This document shows positions 23,553 through 35,122 of a DNA stretch of 64,000 nucleotides, one piece after another. Origin of the DNA: Arenicola marina. Its lineage: Eukaryota > Annelida > Polychaeta > Arenicolidae. Location of the stretch: positions 24,675,639 to 24,739,638 of the forward strand of contig OZ025263.1 in assembly GCA_964019135.1 (NCBI GenBank), written 5' to 3'. The position numbers were made by a program, and so were the translations under genes. Position 1 is the first letter of the stretch. Every line of letters starts with the position of its first letter. The notes beneath the pieces were generated by a model. That model made no database searches and was not told the origin of the DNA. It was given only the letters and a program-made list of their open reading frames with translations.

Positions 23553-24804
23553 CTGAGAATGATACATCGTTTTTCATTATCATTAATTAAAACCGCCTGG
23601 GCCAATATTTCTTGATTATTTCACCGACACTTGCTGCACCTGAACTAATATATACGTTTTGGACCGTCTAAACATTACTTTTGAAGATGCAGAATAGTTA
23701 TTATTGTCTTGTAAAGTGCAAAGATATCCACGATGTAGGAAAGGTTACGTTGGTGAGGCTGGCAATAAAACGAAAGCGGCATTTGCCATGTGTCCCGAAC
23801 ATAATGTTTAATTGATTTAATATGATGAGTTCCTGCTCCATATTAATGCTATTTCCACCATACTTAGACAGTGATTATTACATATATTACATACATTATC
23901 CATTGTAAATCGCTGGACAGACTGGATCATGCTGATTACATTTACTCTCCAATAATATAATTTAAAGGTTATTATATAGTTCTCATATGAGCAAGTTCCA
24001 TTTGGCAGAAATAAACACCTACCCCATCAGCATGACGTGGTTAATATCCATGACAGTGTATACAAGTCAAACACGGCGTCTTAAATGCTTAGTGTGAACC
24101 ATCACAACATCAAAAGCGAACGCCGACATTATAACAATAGCCCGAGAATAACAAAAATGGAGGGCTGCTACTGGTCGATGAATGGCCAATAAAATGCCAA
24201 ACACCATGCAAAACTCGACATTTTACAATAACTAGATCTAAGAGTTAAATTTAAAGTTATTTTTTTAACTTAATTAATTTACCTCACATATGAACTGGGC
24301 CCTTGTCTCTTTGCTTCTTTGGTTTCACTTTCGCATACAACGTTCGAAGTAAAATGTTCGGCGCCCACAAGCCTTCCCACATGTTGTGAGTCATCTTGTT
24401 CGTACCATATCAGTATATATCAGTATATCGTGACCAAGAAACGTGGCACGCGCAGCTGGGCAACTAGGCAGCAAAGCGGGCGGTTTAAATCTATGACCGC
24501 AATTCGTTTTTCCGTGACGTCATGTTTCATTGTTATACGCAAAATAACCATGGCAACGATTGATTATTGAAGGGGCCACAATGCGGTTTTTGTTGGATTG
24601 TACACATTTTTAAGGGCCTCCGGATTTGTATGGAATGGAATTGTACTAGTTAACACGACCATCAACTCGTAATAATATTGGGTCAATGCCAGAAACATGA
24701 AGTATAATTGAACTGGCGCAGGTTTAGTATCATTAACCTAGGCAATTGTGATTACCTCTAACCATAGTTAACATATAAACATTTGGGAAATGCATGACAC
24801 TTAC
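23553..24804. other. Intron, 1,252 bp
   Basis: AT-rich and without mucin frames. It contains a perfect cAMP-response-element palindrome TGACGTCA at 24515-24522 inside an 83-codon plus-strand frame (24319-24570) of ordinary composition that has no homology I recognise. Possibly a decayed mobile-element piece; nothing else supported. Confidence 0.4.
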
Positions 24805-24930
24805 TGGTGGTTTGAGTGGCCGTTGTGGTGGCGGTCGTTGTTGTTGCGGCCGTTGTGGTGGTGGTTGTCGGTTCAGTGGTCGTGGTGTCCGACGCGGTCA
24901 CCGTGGTTTCCGGCTGCGTGGTTATCGCAG
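24805..24930 (-). CDS. Mucin exon, A type (42 codons), PETTVTASDTTTT form
   Basis: Acceptor ctacttccag above 24930 and donor gtaagt at 24799-24804 enclose 126 bp in phase 1. The core reads ITTQPETTVTASDTTTTEPT, a second A-exon lineage (QPETT, SDTTTT) in place of TETETT, SDSTTT. The same lineage continues in exons 28920 and 31952 and, notably, inside the giant exon 40124-51100. Confidence 0.86.
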
Positions 24931-25177
24931 CTGGAAGTAGAGTGGTTAACGAAGTTCCAGGCCATGCTCGTTCATGAGGTATGTCCATATAACTATATAG
25001 TTTATTACGTGGATTGGCCTAGTTATCGATTCTGAGGCTTTGCGGTAAACCCTTGCAGAAATTCTGGCATATCCAAGATGTTCTTTAACATAGTGCCGGT
25101 AATTATATTAGAGATTTAATTAAACTGACATCAAAGGATAGGGAAGAGAACTTTTGCAATCCACTTCATTAGACAAG

Positions 25178-25565
25178 GTGATATGGCTTGAACTTCCACC
25201 TAATCGTACGGGGATATGGTTTGAACTTCCTGTTTATCAATACTGGGCTACGATTCTAACTTCCAGTTGATCATACAGAGATATGGTTTGAACGTCCATC
25301 TTATCACACTGTGATTTGCTTTGAACTTCTAAGTTATCATGCAGTGATATGGTTTGAACTTACAAATTATCATGCGCTTATATGGTTTGAACTTCCATGT
25401 TGTCATACCGTGATATAGTTTGAACTTCCATCTTATCATACTGTGATATGGCTTGAACGTCCATCTTGTCGAACTGTGATATGGTTTTAACTTCCATCTA
25501 AGCATACTGGGATATGACTTAAACTTCCAAGTTATCCTGCAGGGCTATGGTTTGAACTTTTACTC
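25178..25565. repeat. 33-bp minisatellite, about 12 units
   Basis: Units of the type gatatggtttgaacttcc followed by atcttatcatactgt recur every 33 bases from about 25180 to 25560, with 10-25 percent divergence. On the minus strand several units are open as an 11-residue repeat (QYDKMEVQTIS), but other units hold TAA or TAG, so it is not coding now. It lies in the intron 24931-26549. Confidence 0.75.
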
Positions 25566-26549
25566 TATGAAAACGATGTTACGGTTTGTTTGTGGTTATA
25601 ATGCGAATTAACATAGCGATTAGCGCATTAGACGAAGTTAATGCTTCCATGCACAGGATTAGCAAGTCATTGATACCTGGAATAATGAGATCATATGAAA
25701 ATGGTGCATGCAATATACAGACAAACATGGCACACACCAGATCGTGGATTATCCGATCACATTCTGATGCATCAGGCACTAAATGTTTCGGCGACTAGAC
25801 CCCAAGGGAGAGGGGAGAGAGGGGGAGAGAGGGAGAGGGGTGTAACCAACGGGGCGAAATTCTGACTAATGAACAATCAAACTTTGTGTACTAATGGATG
25901 GGATGGAGGTTTCCTTTATAAGATGACCAAAATTTGCCAAGCATGGGTCCATGACCATACAGATTGGTCCTGATTTGTTTGGTCATTGATCGGTCTTGGC
26001 CCTTTGAAGATGACATCGGGTCGTAGGGAGGATTTACTGCAATATTTCGGTCATGGCCTTAATTCCAAAGAGTCAATATCAATTATTGACTGTTGCATGT
26101 CTACATTCAACTGATGATGACCACGCTGATGGCCGGGGCGTATCCGGATGGTGGGGGGGGGAGGGGGGGGGGGTCTGATACGTGTTCCTAAGCACTTTCT
26201 TACCGATATTTTAAAATGTGAGTGATTTATCCCCAAAGCGCACTGTGTATACTTATCAGTGGGAAGCCATCATGGCTGGGCAGTAAATTTCACAGTAGGC
26301 TAAATGCGACATCGTGACGATGCCAAGCGACAAGGGCGAAACCGCCATCTGTAGCACGATGCCTTGTCAAACTAATAGAGAAATAAGGCCATTGGCAGAT
26401 GCTGGATTTGAACCACGCATCAGTCGGTAGGCCAAGCCAGCCTATACCGCAGCCAATGAGGACACAAACGTGCTACTTAGCAACTTAGCAGAAAACATGA
26501 AAAGTCTACAAAACTACGTGTACTATACTATATGTACGTGAAGACTTAC
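25566..26549. other. Upper part of intron 24931-26549
   Basis: Holds a purine-rich GA tract at 25807-25840, a poly-G tract at 26149-26174 and a tRNA-like sequence at 26384-26464 (listed separately). No coding feature was found. Confidence 0.5.
26384..26464 (-). repeat. tRNA-like sequence, probable SINE head
   Basis: On the minus strand GGTTCAAATCC (26404-26414) matches the RNA polymerase III B box (GGTTCGANTCC). About 45 bases before it TTGGCTGCGGTA resembles a degenerate A box. The ends do not pair into an acceptor stem and no good anticodon arm is seen, so it is not a working tRNA gene. A tRNA-derived short interspersed element is the simplest reading. Confidence 0.35.
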
Positions 26550-28121
26550 ACGAGATGGAACTGGCCTGAACAGAGGTGGAAGCTGCCGACGTACTGGTAC
26601 CACTCGTCACCGTGGTTGCAGTAGTGGGGACTGTGGAAGATATGGTCGATTCGGTGGTAGCCGTGGTACTTGACACAGTGGTAGGCACTGTAGACGTTTC
26701 TGTGGTAGCCGTGGTACTTGACAGAGTGGTAGGCGCGGTGGACGTCTCTGTGGTAGCCGTGGTACTTGACACAGTGGTAGGCGCTGTGGACGTTTCTGTG
26801 GTAGCCGTGGTACTTGACACAGTGGTAGGCACTGTAGACGTCTCTGTGGTAGCCGTGGTACTTGACACAGTGGTAGGCGCGGTGGACGTCTCTGTGGTAG
26901 CCGTGGTACTTGACACAGTGGTAGGCGCGGTGGACGTCTCTGTGGTAGCCGTGGTACTTGACACAGTGGTAGGCACTGTAGACGTCTCTGTGGTAGCCGT
27001 GGTACTTGACACAGTGGTAGGCGCTGTGGACGTTTCTGTGGTAGCCGTGGTACTTGTCGCAGTGATAGGCGCGGTGGACGTCTCTGTGGTAGCCGTGGTA
27101 CTTGACACAGTGGTAGGCGCGGTGGACGTCTCTGTGGTAGCCGTGGTACTTGTCGCAGTGGTAGGCGCGGTGGACGTCTTTGTGGTAGCCGTGGTACTTG
27201 ACCCAGTGGTAGGCGCGGTGGACGTCTCTGTGGTAGCCGTGGTACTTGACACAGTGGTAGGCGCGGTGGACGTCTCTGTGGTAGCCGTGGTACTTGTCGC
27301 AGTGGTAGGCGCGGTGGACGTCTCTGTGGTAGCCGTGGTACTTGACACAGTGGTAGGCGCGGTGGACGTCTCTGTGGTAGCCGTGGTACTTGTCGCAGTG
27401 GTAGGCGCGGTGGACGTCTTTGTGGTAGCCGTGGTACTTGACACAGTGGTAGGCGCGGTGGACGCCTCTGTGGTAGCCGTGGTACTTGACACAGTGGTAG
27501 GCGCGGTGGACGTCTCTGTGGTAGCCGTGGTACTTGTCGCAGTGGTAGGCGCGGTGGACGTCTCTGTGGTAGCCGTGGTACTTGACACAGTGGTAGGCGC
27601 GGTGGACGTCTCTGTGGTAGCCGTGGTACTTGTCGCAGTGGTAGGCGCGGTGGACGTCTCTGTGGTAGCCGTGGTACTTGTCGCAGTGGTAGGCGCGGTG
27701 GACGTCTCTGTGGTAGCCGTGGTACTTGACACAGTGGTAGGCGCGGTGGACGTCTCTGTGGTAGCCGTGGTACTTGTCGCAGTGGTAGGCGCGGTGGACG
27801 TCTCTGTGGTAGCCGTGGTACTTGACACAGTGGTGGGCGCGGTGGAAGTCTCTGTGGTAGTCGTGGTACTTGACACAGTGGTAGGCGCGGTGGACGTCTC
27901 TGTGGTTGCCGTGGTACTTGACACAGTGGTAGGCGCGGTGGAGGTTTCTGTGGTGGCCGTGGTACTTGACACAGTGGTAGGCGCGGTGGAGGTTTCTGTG
28001 GTAGCCGTGGTACTTGACACAGTGGTAGGCGCGGTGGAGGTTTCTGTTGTAACTGTGGTACTGGCTGGTGTCGTGCTTATTGCATTAGAAGTGGTTGCGG
28101 TCGTGGTTTCTGATGTTAGAG
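26550..28121 (-). CDS. Mucin exon, B type (524 codons), two-unit higher-order repeat
   Basis: Acceptor ending cattcacag above 28121 and donor gtaagt at 26544-26549 enclose 1,572 bp in phase 1. Header SETTTATTSNAIST, then about 28 units of 16 residues. In the middle the units alternate APTTVSS and APTTATS, giving a 96-bp higher-order repeat. The tail TESTISSTVPTTATTVTSG is the second tail type, shared with exon 2769-3458 some 24 kb away, and both use a gtaagt donor in place of the gtaagc of the other 48-bp-unit exons. Confidence 0.87.
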
Positions 28122-28919
28122 CTGTGAATGATATAATAGATTATGGCATGCCTTATAGTTTCGGCGTTTACACAACTCGTGGTTTTCCCAGACTGTCCAC
28201 CAGGTATTCAGCTAATTATCTGAGAGATTCTGAGATTATTGCACGGTATTGTTTTTATGCATTAACATTGCTGAGTGAAAACTGTTGTGAGTACACCACT
28301 CAAAGGGCAAGGCAGGTGAATTGCAGAAGTGCAGTCCTGCTATCAAACGCCTCCGCTAGCTTCCCCTTTATGTGGCATACATCAGATCAGTGAAGCAATC
28401 CTGACATGCAAAAGTATACCAACAACCGTGATATGATCTTTGTTCTCCGAGAAAACAGCGTTGGGCCCCAAAAAAGCGTATTTATTTTTTGGGGGGTCCG
28501 TTTCCTTGTAATTTGATATATTCAAAGAGGCTGAGGTGTTACCAAGCACATGTCATCGGGGTAGGGGTGGCGGGTGAGGGGGTCAGGTTAAATTTGCATT
28601 AGGTGTTATTCCACCACCTTGGCGAGGGGAAAGGCAAGGGGTTGGGAGGTCGTTTATTGTGTGTGCAATACGAGCAATTCATGGTCATCCATCTCATGTT
28701 ATGTAATTTCCCGGACATTATATCTAACAAAATGCAACTAGAAAAAATTATCAATCCCACAAAATTATTTTGGATTGATTGATTGACTGACTGATGTTCA
28801 CCACATAAGATATATTAAGCTTCGGGGAGACACTACATATACCAACCTGGGTCCAGGTGCTGGGCGGGGGACCTGGACTGGGGGATGGGAGGAGGAGGGG
28901 GTGGGGAGGGTCCACTTAC
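28122..28919. other. Intron, 798 bp
   Basis: No coding feature. The part next to the A-exon donor (28815-28919) is duplicated at 31850-31951 and is C-rich on the transcribed-RNA strand. The first 272 bases above 28121 read open on the plus strand only because that frame runs on from the array. Confidence 0.5.
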
Positions 28920-29050
28920 TGGTGGTCGGAGTGACCGTTGTGGTGGCGGTCGTTCGAGTGGTCGTAGTGTCCGATGCGGTCACCGTGGTTTCCGGCTGCG
29001 TGGTTGTGGCAGCTGGAAACAAACAGTGATAACATATTGTTAATATGAAG
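28815..29050. repeat. Duplicated A-exon cassette, copy 1
   Basis: About 105 bp of downstream intron (with ctacatataccaacctggg), the 93-bp exon and about 35 bp of upstream intron (aacatattgttaatat) recur at 31848-32080. The copies differ by point changes and purine-tract length. The duplicated piece is only the A exon with its splice signals, without a B exon. Confidence 0.8.
28920..29012 (-). CDS. Mucin exon, A type (31 codons)
   Basis: Acceptor ending gtttccag above 29012 and donor gtaagt at 28914-28919 enclose 93 bp in phase 1. The core is TTQPETTVTASDTTTTRTT, and the end TVTPTTS differs from TATQTTS of lower exons. It follows another A exon (31952-32044) directly, without a B exon between them, which breaks the strict alternation. 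Confidence 0.84.
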
Positions 29051-31951
29051 TGCGCTCTGATATAATATGACGGATTATGGCATGTCTTATGTTGTGGGTG
29101 CTTTGACAACTCGTCATTGTCTCAGACTGGGAACTCAGCTAATTATCTGGGAGTTTTGCTGAGATTGAAACACACGATACATGACAAAATATGAGCAACT
29201 CTTAAGGTAACATGTATGCATATTCAAAGTCCATTTGAAGCACAGGCTTAGGACTTTCATTCTGCGGCCCCCATGAGACGTTTTCGAATTCGGAGTAAAT
29301 ATCAGCTGCACATAAATATATTCAAGCAAAGAGAGTTCGAATCCTATTATGCCATGTCTTTAATAATTAAATTTACAAATCAATTATTCAAGGTTAGCAC
29401 TGGATTTATACTTAAAATTCCACTTAATTTATCAGCGACGAGTTAAATTCCTTGCCAATCTCCAAGCAGAGTGCTTATGGTGATGGCGTGTCAGCTGCTA
29501 GATTTGTACCCTGCCTGTGCGGACTTTCTGGTTCCGTTATGACTGACTGCTTGGTTCCCGCACCCAAAACGTTCTACGTCAAGCGCCACCTGGCGAATGG
29601 GTTCCTAAACTTATCCACGTTTCGATCGTTTGTTTGGGCGTCTGCTCCTAGTTCACCGACTTCAAATCACAGTTTCCAGCGCAACTTCACCGATAAGCGA
29701 TAAGTGTTGTTTAATTGGTTTGTTACGTATATGTGGAAGTAATTGCAAATTTACACCAGCTAAGCTAAGGTTCAGATCCAAGGAGGGGTGGGGGGCGACA
29801 CGGCCCCGGCCTCCCCTTTTAGGGCCGACATTTAGACCATTTAACATATGAAAACCGAAAGCGGCCCCCCCACCCCCTTTTAGGGCGGACAAGCCGAAAC
29901 CGCACCCCCCCCCCCGCCCCAGCCCGTGTGAGGGCCGAAATTTATACCATTTAACATATGAAACCGAAAACCTATCATATCATATCCTGTAAATGTAAAT
30001 GTGAATCTGACCCTGACACCGGCCCCCTTACCCAGATTCGCTGGATCCGGCCATGAAGCTTATTCATTAATTTATAGCTGATGTCTGGCCAGTGTCACTG
30101 TCAGTCACTGACTGACACTGTCACTTTCACCATCAGTTGACCGAACAGTCATGGTCATAGATAGCCTCGGGAGACACTGTTTCTCCTTTGTGGTCTCTCG
30201 AGGCTAGGTCTCTCGAGGCTAGGTCATAGCGCAAGTCACATTTCACTTTCAGTGCAGGCCTAGCCTAGAATCTAGTAACCTTAGACGCAGTTAATTGCTT
30301 TTGAGTGATTTTTTTTTCATTAGACTTAAGCCACACATAGGTATTGATAAAAAGTACATGTATATATCAAATCTATAGCTATAATATACTTACTAACTGC
30401 ATGTCATTTATTCACTTGTTGCCTGTTAATTAAGTTAGCTTAGTTCTATAACAGAAATTCAAATTGTTTGCCAAACAAAAAGTGTAAAACTGCTCTAGTG
30501 GTACTGCACGATTACTCCGTTACCTATACACAGTTGGGAAATTATAATTGATATTACAGCTACATAAATATTTAATGACGGTTAATGGTTACTGCATGAC
30601 CATTTATAGTTTGCCGCATAATTTTCACCGACAGTTTGAGTAGTTATCACATCCAGCTCAGTTAATTTCCATGCATGGTTTTATTTGTTTTTACTCAATA
30701 TAATTGGCTTCCAGCATATCATTCGTGTTGAAGAGTCGCTAATTACATTCAGGGTACATATATTAATATTCTGCGATTTGGTAAAACTACGGTAACCATA
30801 TATAATCTTAAAATTGATTTTGATTTATCCTTGTTCTTGGCATAATGTGCTCCCTTTATAATTTCAGGGTTTCATATCTGTCAATTAACTAGGTCAATGC
30901 TTTGATATTTGTTTCACACACAAAAGTGTGTAATTTTGTCAAAATGACCATTTTAACCTCAAATTTGACAAATATCTGGTAATCAGTTTAATTAGATTGC
31001 TTGCAAATGACGCCTAAACGTGTTATGTAATAACTATCAATGCATGTGAGATCCTAGAAAGATGTCATTTACATGTACATCCTGCATGAAAATACAGACA
31101 TTTAACTTTTATCCTACTTTCAAGTTTTCATCCATTTTAAGTATCATTTGGTTGAAGTTTAATATTATCTTGATGGTTCACGTATGGGGTATTATGACAA
31201 TGTAACCAATCAGTGCAAATACACTTATTAATTCCATATTGTTAACATATGAAATGTAGTATCACACACTCCGTTATTGACTCTTTGGATAGTATATTGG
31301 TTAACCCTGTACATGCTGCATGCCAGTTTTGTTTTATTGATGATAATAGGACCGTATTCAGTATCTCATCAGTTCAATCAGTCTTAGTTTCTAAATTACC
31401 GATAAACATACAGGCCTACATTTTCATTTGCTTTGGCATGCATTTTATGTATATCAACCTCCATTACACATTTAAACTACCACAGTTTTCATTACCTTTG
31501 CGACTACCAATGTTGTTGAATCATGCATTATGAATGGATACATATGAGAGATTATTATACATAAGCTGCATTAGAAATCTGCAACACTTGACATATTCTT
31601 TCTATATCCGATATCCAGGCAGGGGCAGATCCAGGAATTTGAATAGGGTGGGCGGGGGGGGGGGGGGGGGGGGTGGTGTCCGGAACTATAACCGTGTTTT
31701 CTCTTATCAACAGCATTTTATGCACATGATGCATAGCGGCTTTGTGTGTAAAATTACCGTTACTGAGTGAATCTTGTTATGAGTAAACCATTCAAAAAGA
31801 AAGGTAAGTAAGCTGATCAACAAATCAAGTCTCTTTAGATAAATTAACACTTCGGGGGGACACTACATATACCAACCTGGGTCCAGGTGCTGGGCGGGGG
31901 ATGCGGACTGGGGGATGGGAGGAGGAGGGGGGGGGGGGAGGGTCCACTTAC
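29013..31951. other. Intron, 2,939 bp, with small repeats
   Basis: Without coding signal. It contains two degenerate direct repeats about 110 bp apart around 29820-29960 (each with gaccatttaacatatgaaa or close), a 61-bp palindromic insertion at 30153-30229, a perfect 8-base hairpin GTCAGTCA/TGACTGAC at 30100-30116, and a poly-G tract at 31650-31672 next to gggcagatccaggaattt, wording typical of interspersed-repeat ends in invertebrates. The stretch 30230-31200 is AT-rich and featureless to me. Confidence 0.5.
30153..30229. mobile_element. Small palindromic insertion with possible 8-bp target duplication
   Basis: TAGCCTCGGGAGAC at 30162-30175 pairs with GTCTCTCGAGGCTA at 30193-30206 (one mismatch), and a second copy of the latter stands at 30208-30221. 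The sequence GGTCATAG is found on both outer sides, at 30153-30160 and 30222-30229. A terminal inverted repeat with flanking direct repeats fits a tiny MITE-like insertion, but the right copy of the repeat is doubled and the length is very small. Confidence 0.4.
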
Positions 31952-32044
31952 TGGTGGTTGGAGTGGCCGTTGTGGTGGCGGTCGTTTGAATGGTCGTGGT
32001 ATCCGACGCGGTCACCGTGGTTTCCGGCAGCGTGCTTATTGGAG
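31952..32044 (-). CDS. Mucin exon, A type (31 codons), duplicate of 28920-29012
   Basis: Acceptor ending gtttccag above 32044, donor gtaagt at 31946-31951, 93 bp, phase 1. Core STLPETTVTASDTTTIQTT. Compared with its copy 3 kb lower, about ten bases differ, so the duplication is older than the 5.4-kb blocks. Confidence 0.84.
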
Positions 32045-32638
32045 CTGGAAACAGACAGTGGTAACATATTGTTAATATATTAAGTCATCGACAAGAACGA
32101 AGTGTTCGTTTACACACAACAAAGCCGCGCTTCAACACATAAGCATCCAAAAATATAACAAAACAAAACAATGTTAGTTGGACGGTCACTATTCGCCATG
32201 AAGATCGCCTCACCATTTCTGAAAGTCACAACATCCCAGCACCGAACTCATCCATGCAAACACCATGAGGGGTTACGGCATACACCAGAGTCTGTGGCAC
32301 AACGAATACACCGACGGCAACTGTATTTTCCAGGTAGAATATATATTAAAATTAAACTATTTAAACGTCAAAAAGGAGGCTTTATTTCTGCTAATAAGGC
32401 TATCCAAGGGACACAGACTCTAGCCTACCAGTACACAAAGAAAGCCGTGCAAAGACTACCCTGAATCCCAATTAACAGATATGTTCATGTTGGTCTCATT
32501 AAAGACTTAAAACGGTCCAATCACGTTATGATCTGGCTCATTTAGTGCACGACTGATAATGAGAGTGTTCCTGATTTAAGTGGTCATGGGGCCCAGAAAC
32601 TGAAGTTTCAAGGTTACATAAGCTACCCCAGGGCTTAC
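32045..32638. other. Intron, 594 bp
   Basis: Holds a 97-codon plus-strand frame (32171-32464) that is rich in Lys, Arg and His. It has no recognised homology and no neighbours on that strand, so I treat it as chance. No repeat was seen besides the cassette end at 32045-32080. Confidence 0.45.
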
Positions 32639-35122
32639 GTGAGCTGGTGGAGGCCCCCGTACTAGTGGTCGAAGCAGCAGAACTAGAAGCAGTCGTAGCT
32701 TCCGGCGTTGGTGTGGTGGTTGGGGCACTGGACACAGTGGTAGGTGGGGTTGTCGATGCTGTGGTAGAGGCAGTGGTGGAGGCAGTGGTAGATTGAGTTG
32801 CTGACAGCGTAGCAGATACGGTAGTTGAGTCTGTGGCAGATTCGGATGTGGACAAACTGGTATATTCTGTAATAGACCCAGTGGTGGACGCAGTGGTAGA
32901 CTCTGTGGTAGAGACTGTGACAGACTCTGTAGTATGAGCTGTGGTAGACCCAGTGGTGGAGGCTGTGGTAGACCCAGTGGTGGAGACTGTGGTAGACCCA
33001 GTGGTGGAGGCTATGGTCGACGCTGTGGTAAACGGTGTGGTCGAGGCTGTGGTGGACTCTGTGGTAGACCCAGCGGAGGGGGCTGTGGTAGACTCTGTGG
33101 TAGTCTCTGTGGTAGACGGTGTTGTAAACCCAGTGGTGGTGGCTGTGGTAGACTCTGTGGTAGTCTCTGTGGTAGACGGTGTGGTAGACCCAGTGGTGGT
33201 GGCTGTGGTAGACTCTGTGGTAGTCTCTGTGGTAGACGGTGTGGTAGACCCAGTGGTGGTGGCTGTGGTAGACTCTGTGGTAGTCTCTGTGGTAGACGGC
33301 GTGGTAGACCCAGTGGTGGAGACTATGGTAGACCCAGTGGTGGTGGCTGTGGTAGACTCTGTGGTAGTCTCTGTGGTAGACGGTGTGGTAGACCCAGTGG
33401 TGGTGGCTGTGGTAGACTCGGTGGTAGTCTCTGTGGTAGACGGCGTGGTAGACCCAGTGGTGGAGGCTGTGGTAGACCCAGTGGTGGAGGCTATGGTGGA
33501 CTCTGTGGTAGTCTCTGTGGTAGACGGCGTGGTAGACCCAGTGGTGGTGGCTGTGGTAGACTCAGTGGTGGTGGCTGTGGTAGACTCTGTGGTAGTCTCT
33601 GTGGTAGACGGTGTGGTAGACCCAGTGGTGGTGGCTGTGGTGGATTCTGTGGTAGACCCAGTGGTGGTGGCTGTGGTAGACTCTGTGGTAGTCTCTGTGG
33701 TAGACGGTGTGGTAGACCCAGTGGTGGTGGCTGTGGTAGACTCGGTGGTAGTCTCTGTGGTAGACGGCGTGGTAGACCCAGTGGTGGAGGCTGTGGTAGA
33801 CCCAGTGGTGGAGGCTATGGTGGACTCTGTGGTAGTCTCTGTGGTAGACGGCGTGGTAGACCCAGTGGTGGTGGCTGTGGTAGACTCAGTGGTGGTGGCT
33901 GTGGTAGACTCTGTGGTAGTCTCTGTGGTAGACGGCGTGGTAGACCCAGTGGTGGTGGCTGTGGTAGACTCAGTGGTGGTGGCTGTGGTAGACTCTGTGG
34001 TAGTCTCTGTGGTAGACGGCGTGGTAGACCCAGTGGTGGTGGCTGTGGTGGATTCTGTGGTAGACCCAGTGGTGGTGGCTGTGGTGGATTCTGTGGTAGA
34101 CCCAGTGGTGGTGGCTGTGGTAGACTCTGTGGTAGTCTCTGTGGTAGACGGCGTGGTAGACCCAGTGGTGGTGGCTGTGGTGGATTCTGTGGTAGACCCA
34201 GTGGTGGTGGCTGTGGTAGACTCTGTGGTAGTCTCTGTGGTAGACGGTATGGTAGACCCAGTGGTGGTGGATGTGGTAGACTCTGTGGTAGTCTCTGTGG
34301 TAGACGGCGTGGTAGACCCTGTGGTGGTGGCTGTGGTGGACTCTGTGGTAGAGCCAGAGGTGGTGGCTGTGGTTGACTCTGTGGTGGTGGGTGCGGTAGA
34401 CCCAGTGGTGGTGGCTGTCGTAGACTCTGTGGTAGACCCAGTGGTGGTGGCTGTGGTTGACTCTATGGTAGTCTCTGTGGTAGACGGTGTGGTAGACCCA
34501 GTGGTGGTGGCTGTGGTGGATTCTGTGGTAGACCCAGTGGTGGTGGCTGTGGTGGATTCTGTGGTAGACCCAGTGGTGGTGGCTGTCGTAGACACTGTGG
34601 TAGACCCAGTTGTGGTGGCTGTGGTTGACTCTGTGGTGGTGGGTGCGGTAGACCCAGTGGTGGTCACTGTAGTAGACTCTGTGGTAGTCTCTGTGGTAGA
34701 CGGTGTGGTAGACCCAGTGGTGGTGGCTGTGGTTGTATCTATGGTAGATTCTGTGGTAGACCCAGTAGTGGTGGCTGTGGTGGTCTCTGTGGTAGTCTCT
34801 GTGGGAGAGGGTGTGGTAGACCCTGTGGTGGTGGCTGTGGTGGACTCTGTTGTAGACCCAGTGGTGGTGGATGTGGTAGACGGTGTGGTTGACCCAGTGG
34901 TAGACGGCGTGGTAGACCCAGTGGTGGTGGCTGTGGTAGACGCTGTGGTAGACTCTGTGGTAGACCCAGTGGTAGAGGCTGTTGTAGACTCTGTGGTAGA
35001 CGCTGTGGTAGACGCTGTGGTAGACGGTGTTGTAGAGGCTGCGGTAGACTCTGTAGTCGAGCTGGACCACAGTGTGGTAGTCGGGTTAGCGGTGCTCGTG
35101 GTTGCGGTTTCGGACGTTAGCG
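32639..35122 (-). CDS. Mucin exon, B type (828 codons), 20-residue repeat
   Basis: Acceptor ending attcgcag above 35122 and donor gtaagc at 32633-32638 enclose 2,484 bp in phase 1. A header-like start (LTSETATTSTANPTTTLWSS, with a rare Trp) leads into units TTATTTGSTTPSTTETTTES of 20 residues (60 bp), sometimes cut to 12 or 8 residues. The last 150 codons are irregular (TTVSTTGS, TTAHTTES, ITEYTSLSTSES) and end in STTSTGASTSS. Glycine and the 60-bp period set it apart from the 48-bp family; the shared header position and phase say it is the same kind of exon. Confidence 0.88.

Noticed and set aside
26384..26464. Working tRNA gene
   Set aside because: Only the B box is good; the acceptor and anticodon stems do not pair.
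29013..31951. Gene boundary (promoter or end of one mucin gene and start of another)
   Set aside because: The 2.9-kb gap is the largest intron in the window, but both flanking exons have intact phase-1 splice sites and no signal peptide, polyadenylation signal or promoter could be shown. A boundary remains possible but unsupported.
32934..34376. Plus-strand Gly/Cys/Arg-rich frame resembling a cysteine-rich structural protein
   Set aside because: It is another register of the 60-bp repeat of exon 32639-35122. The cysteine pattern follows from the repeat unit, and the minus-strand exon has proper splice sites.
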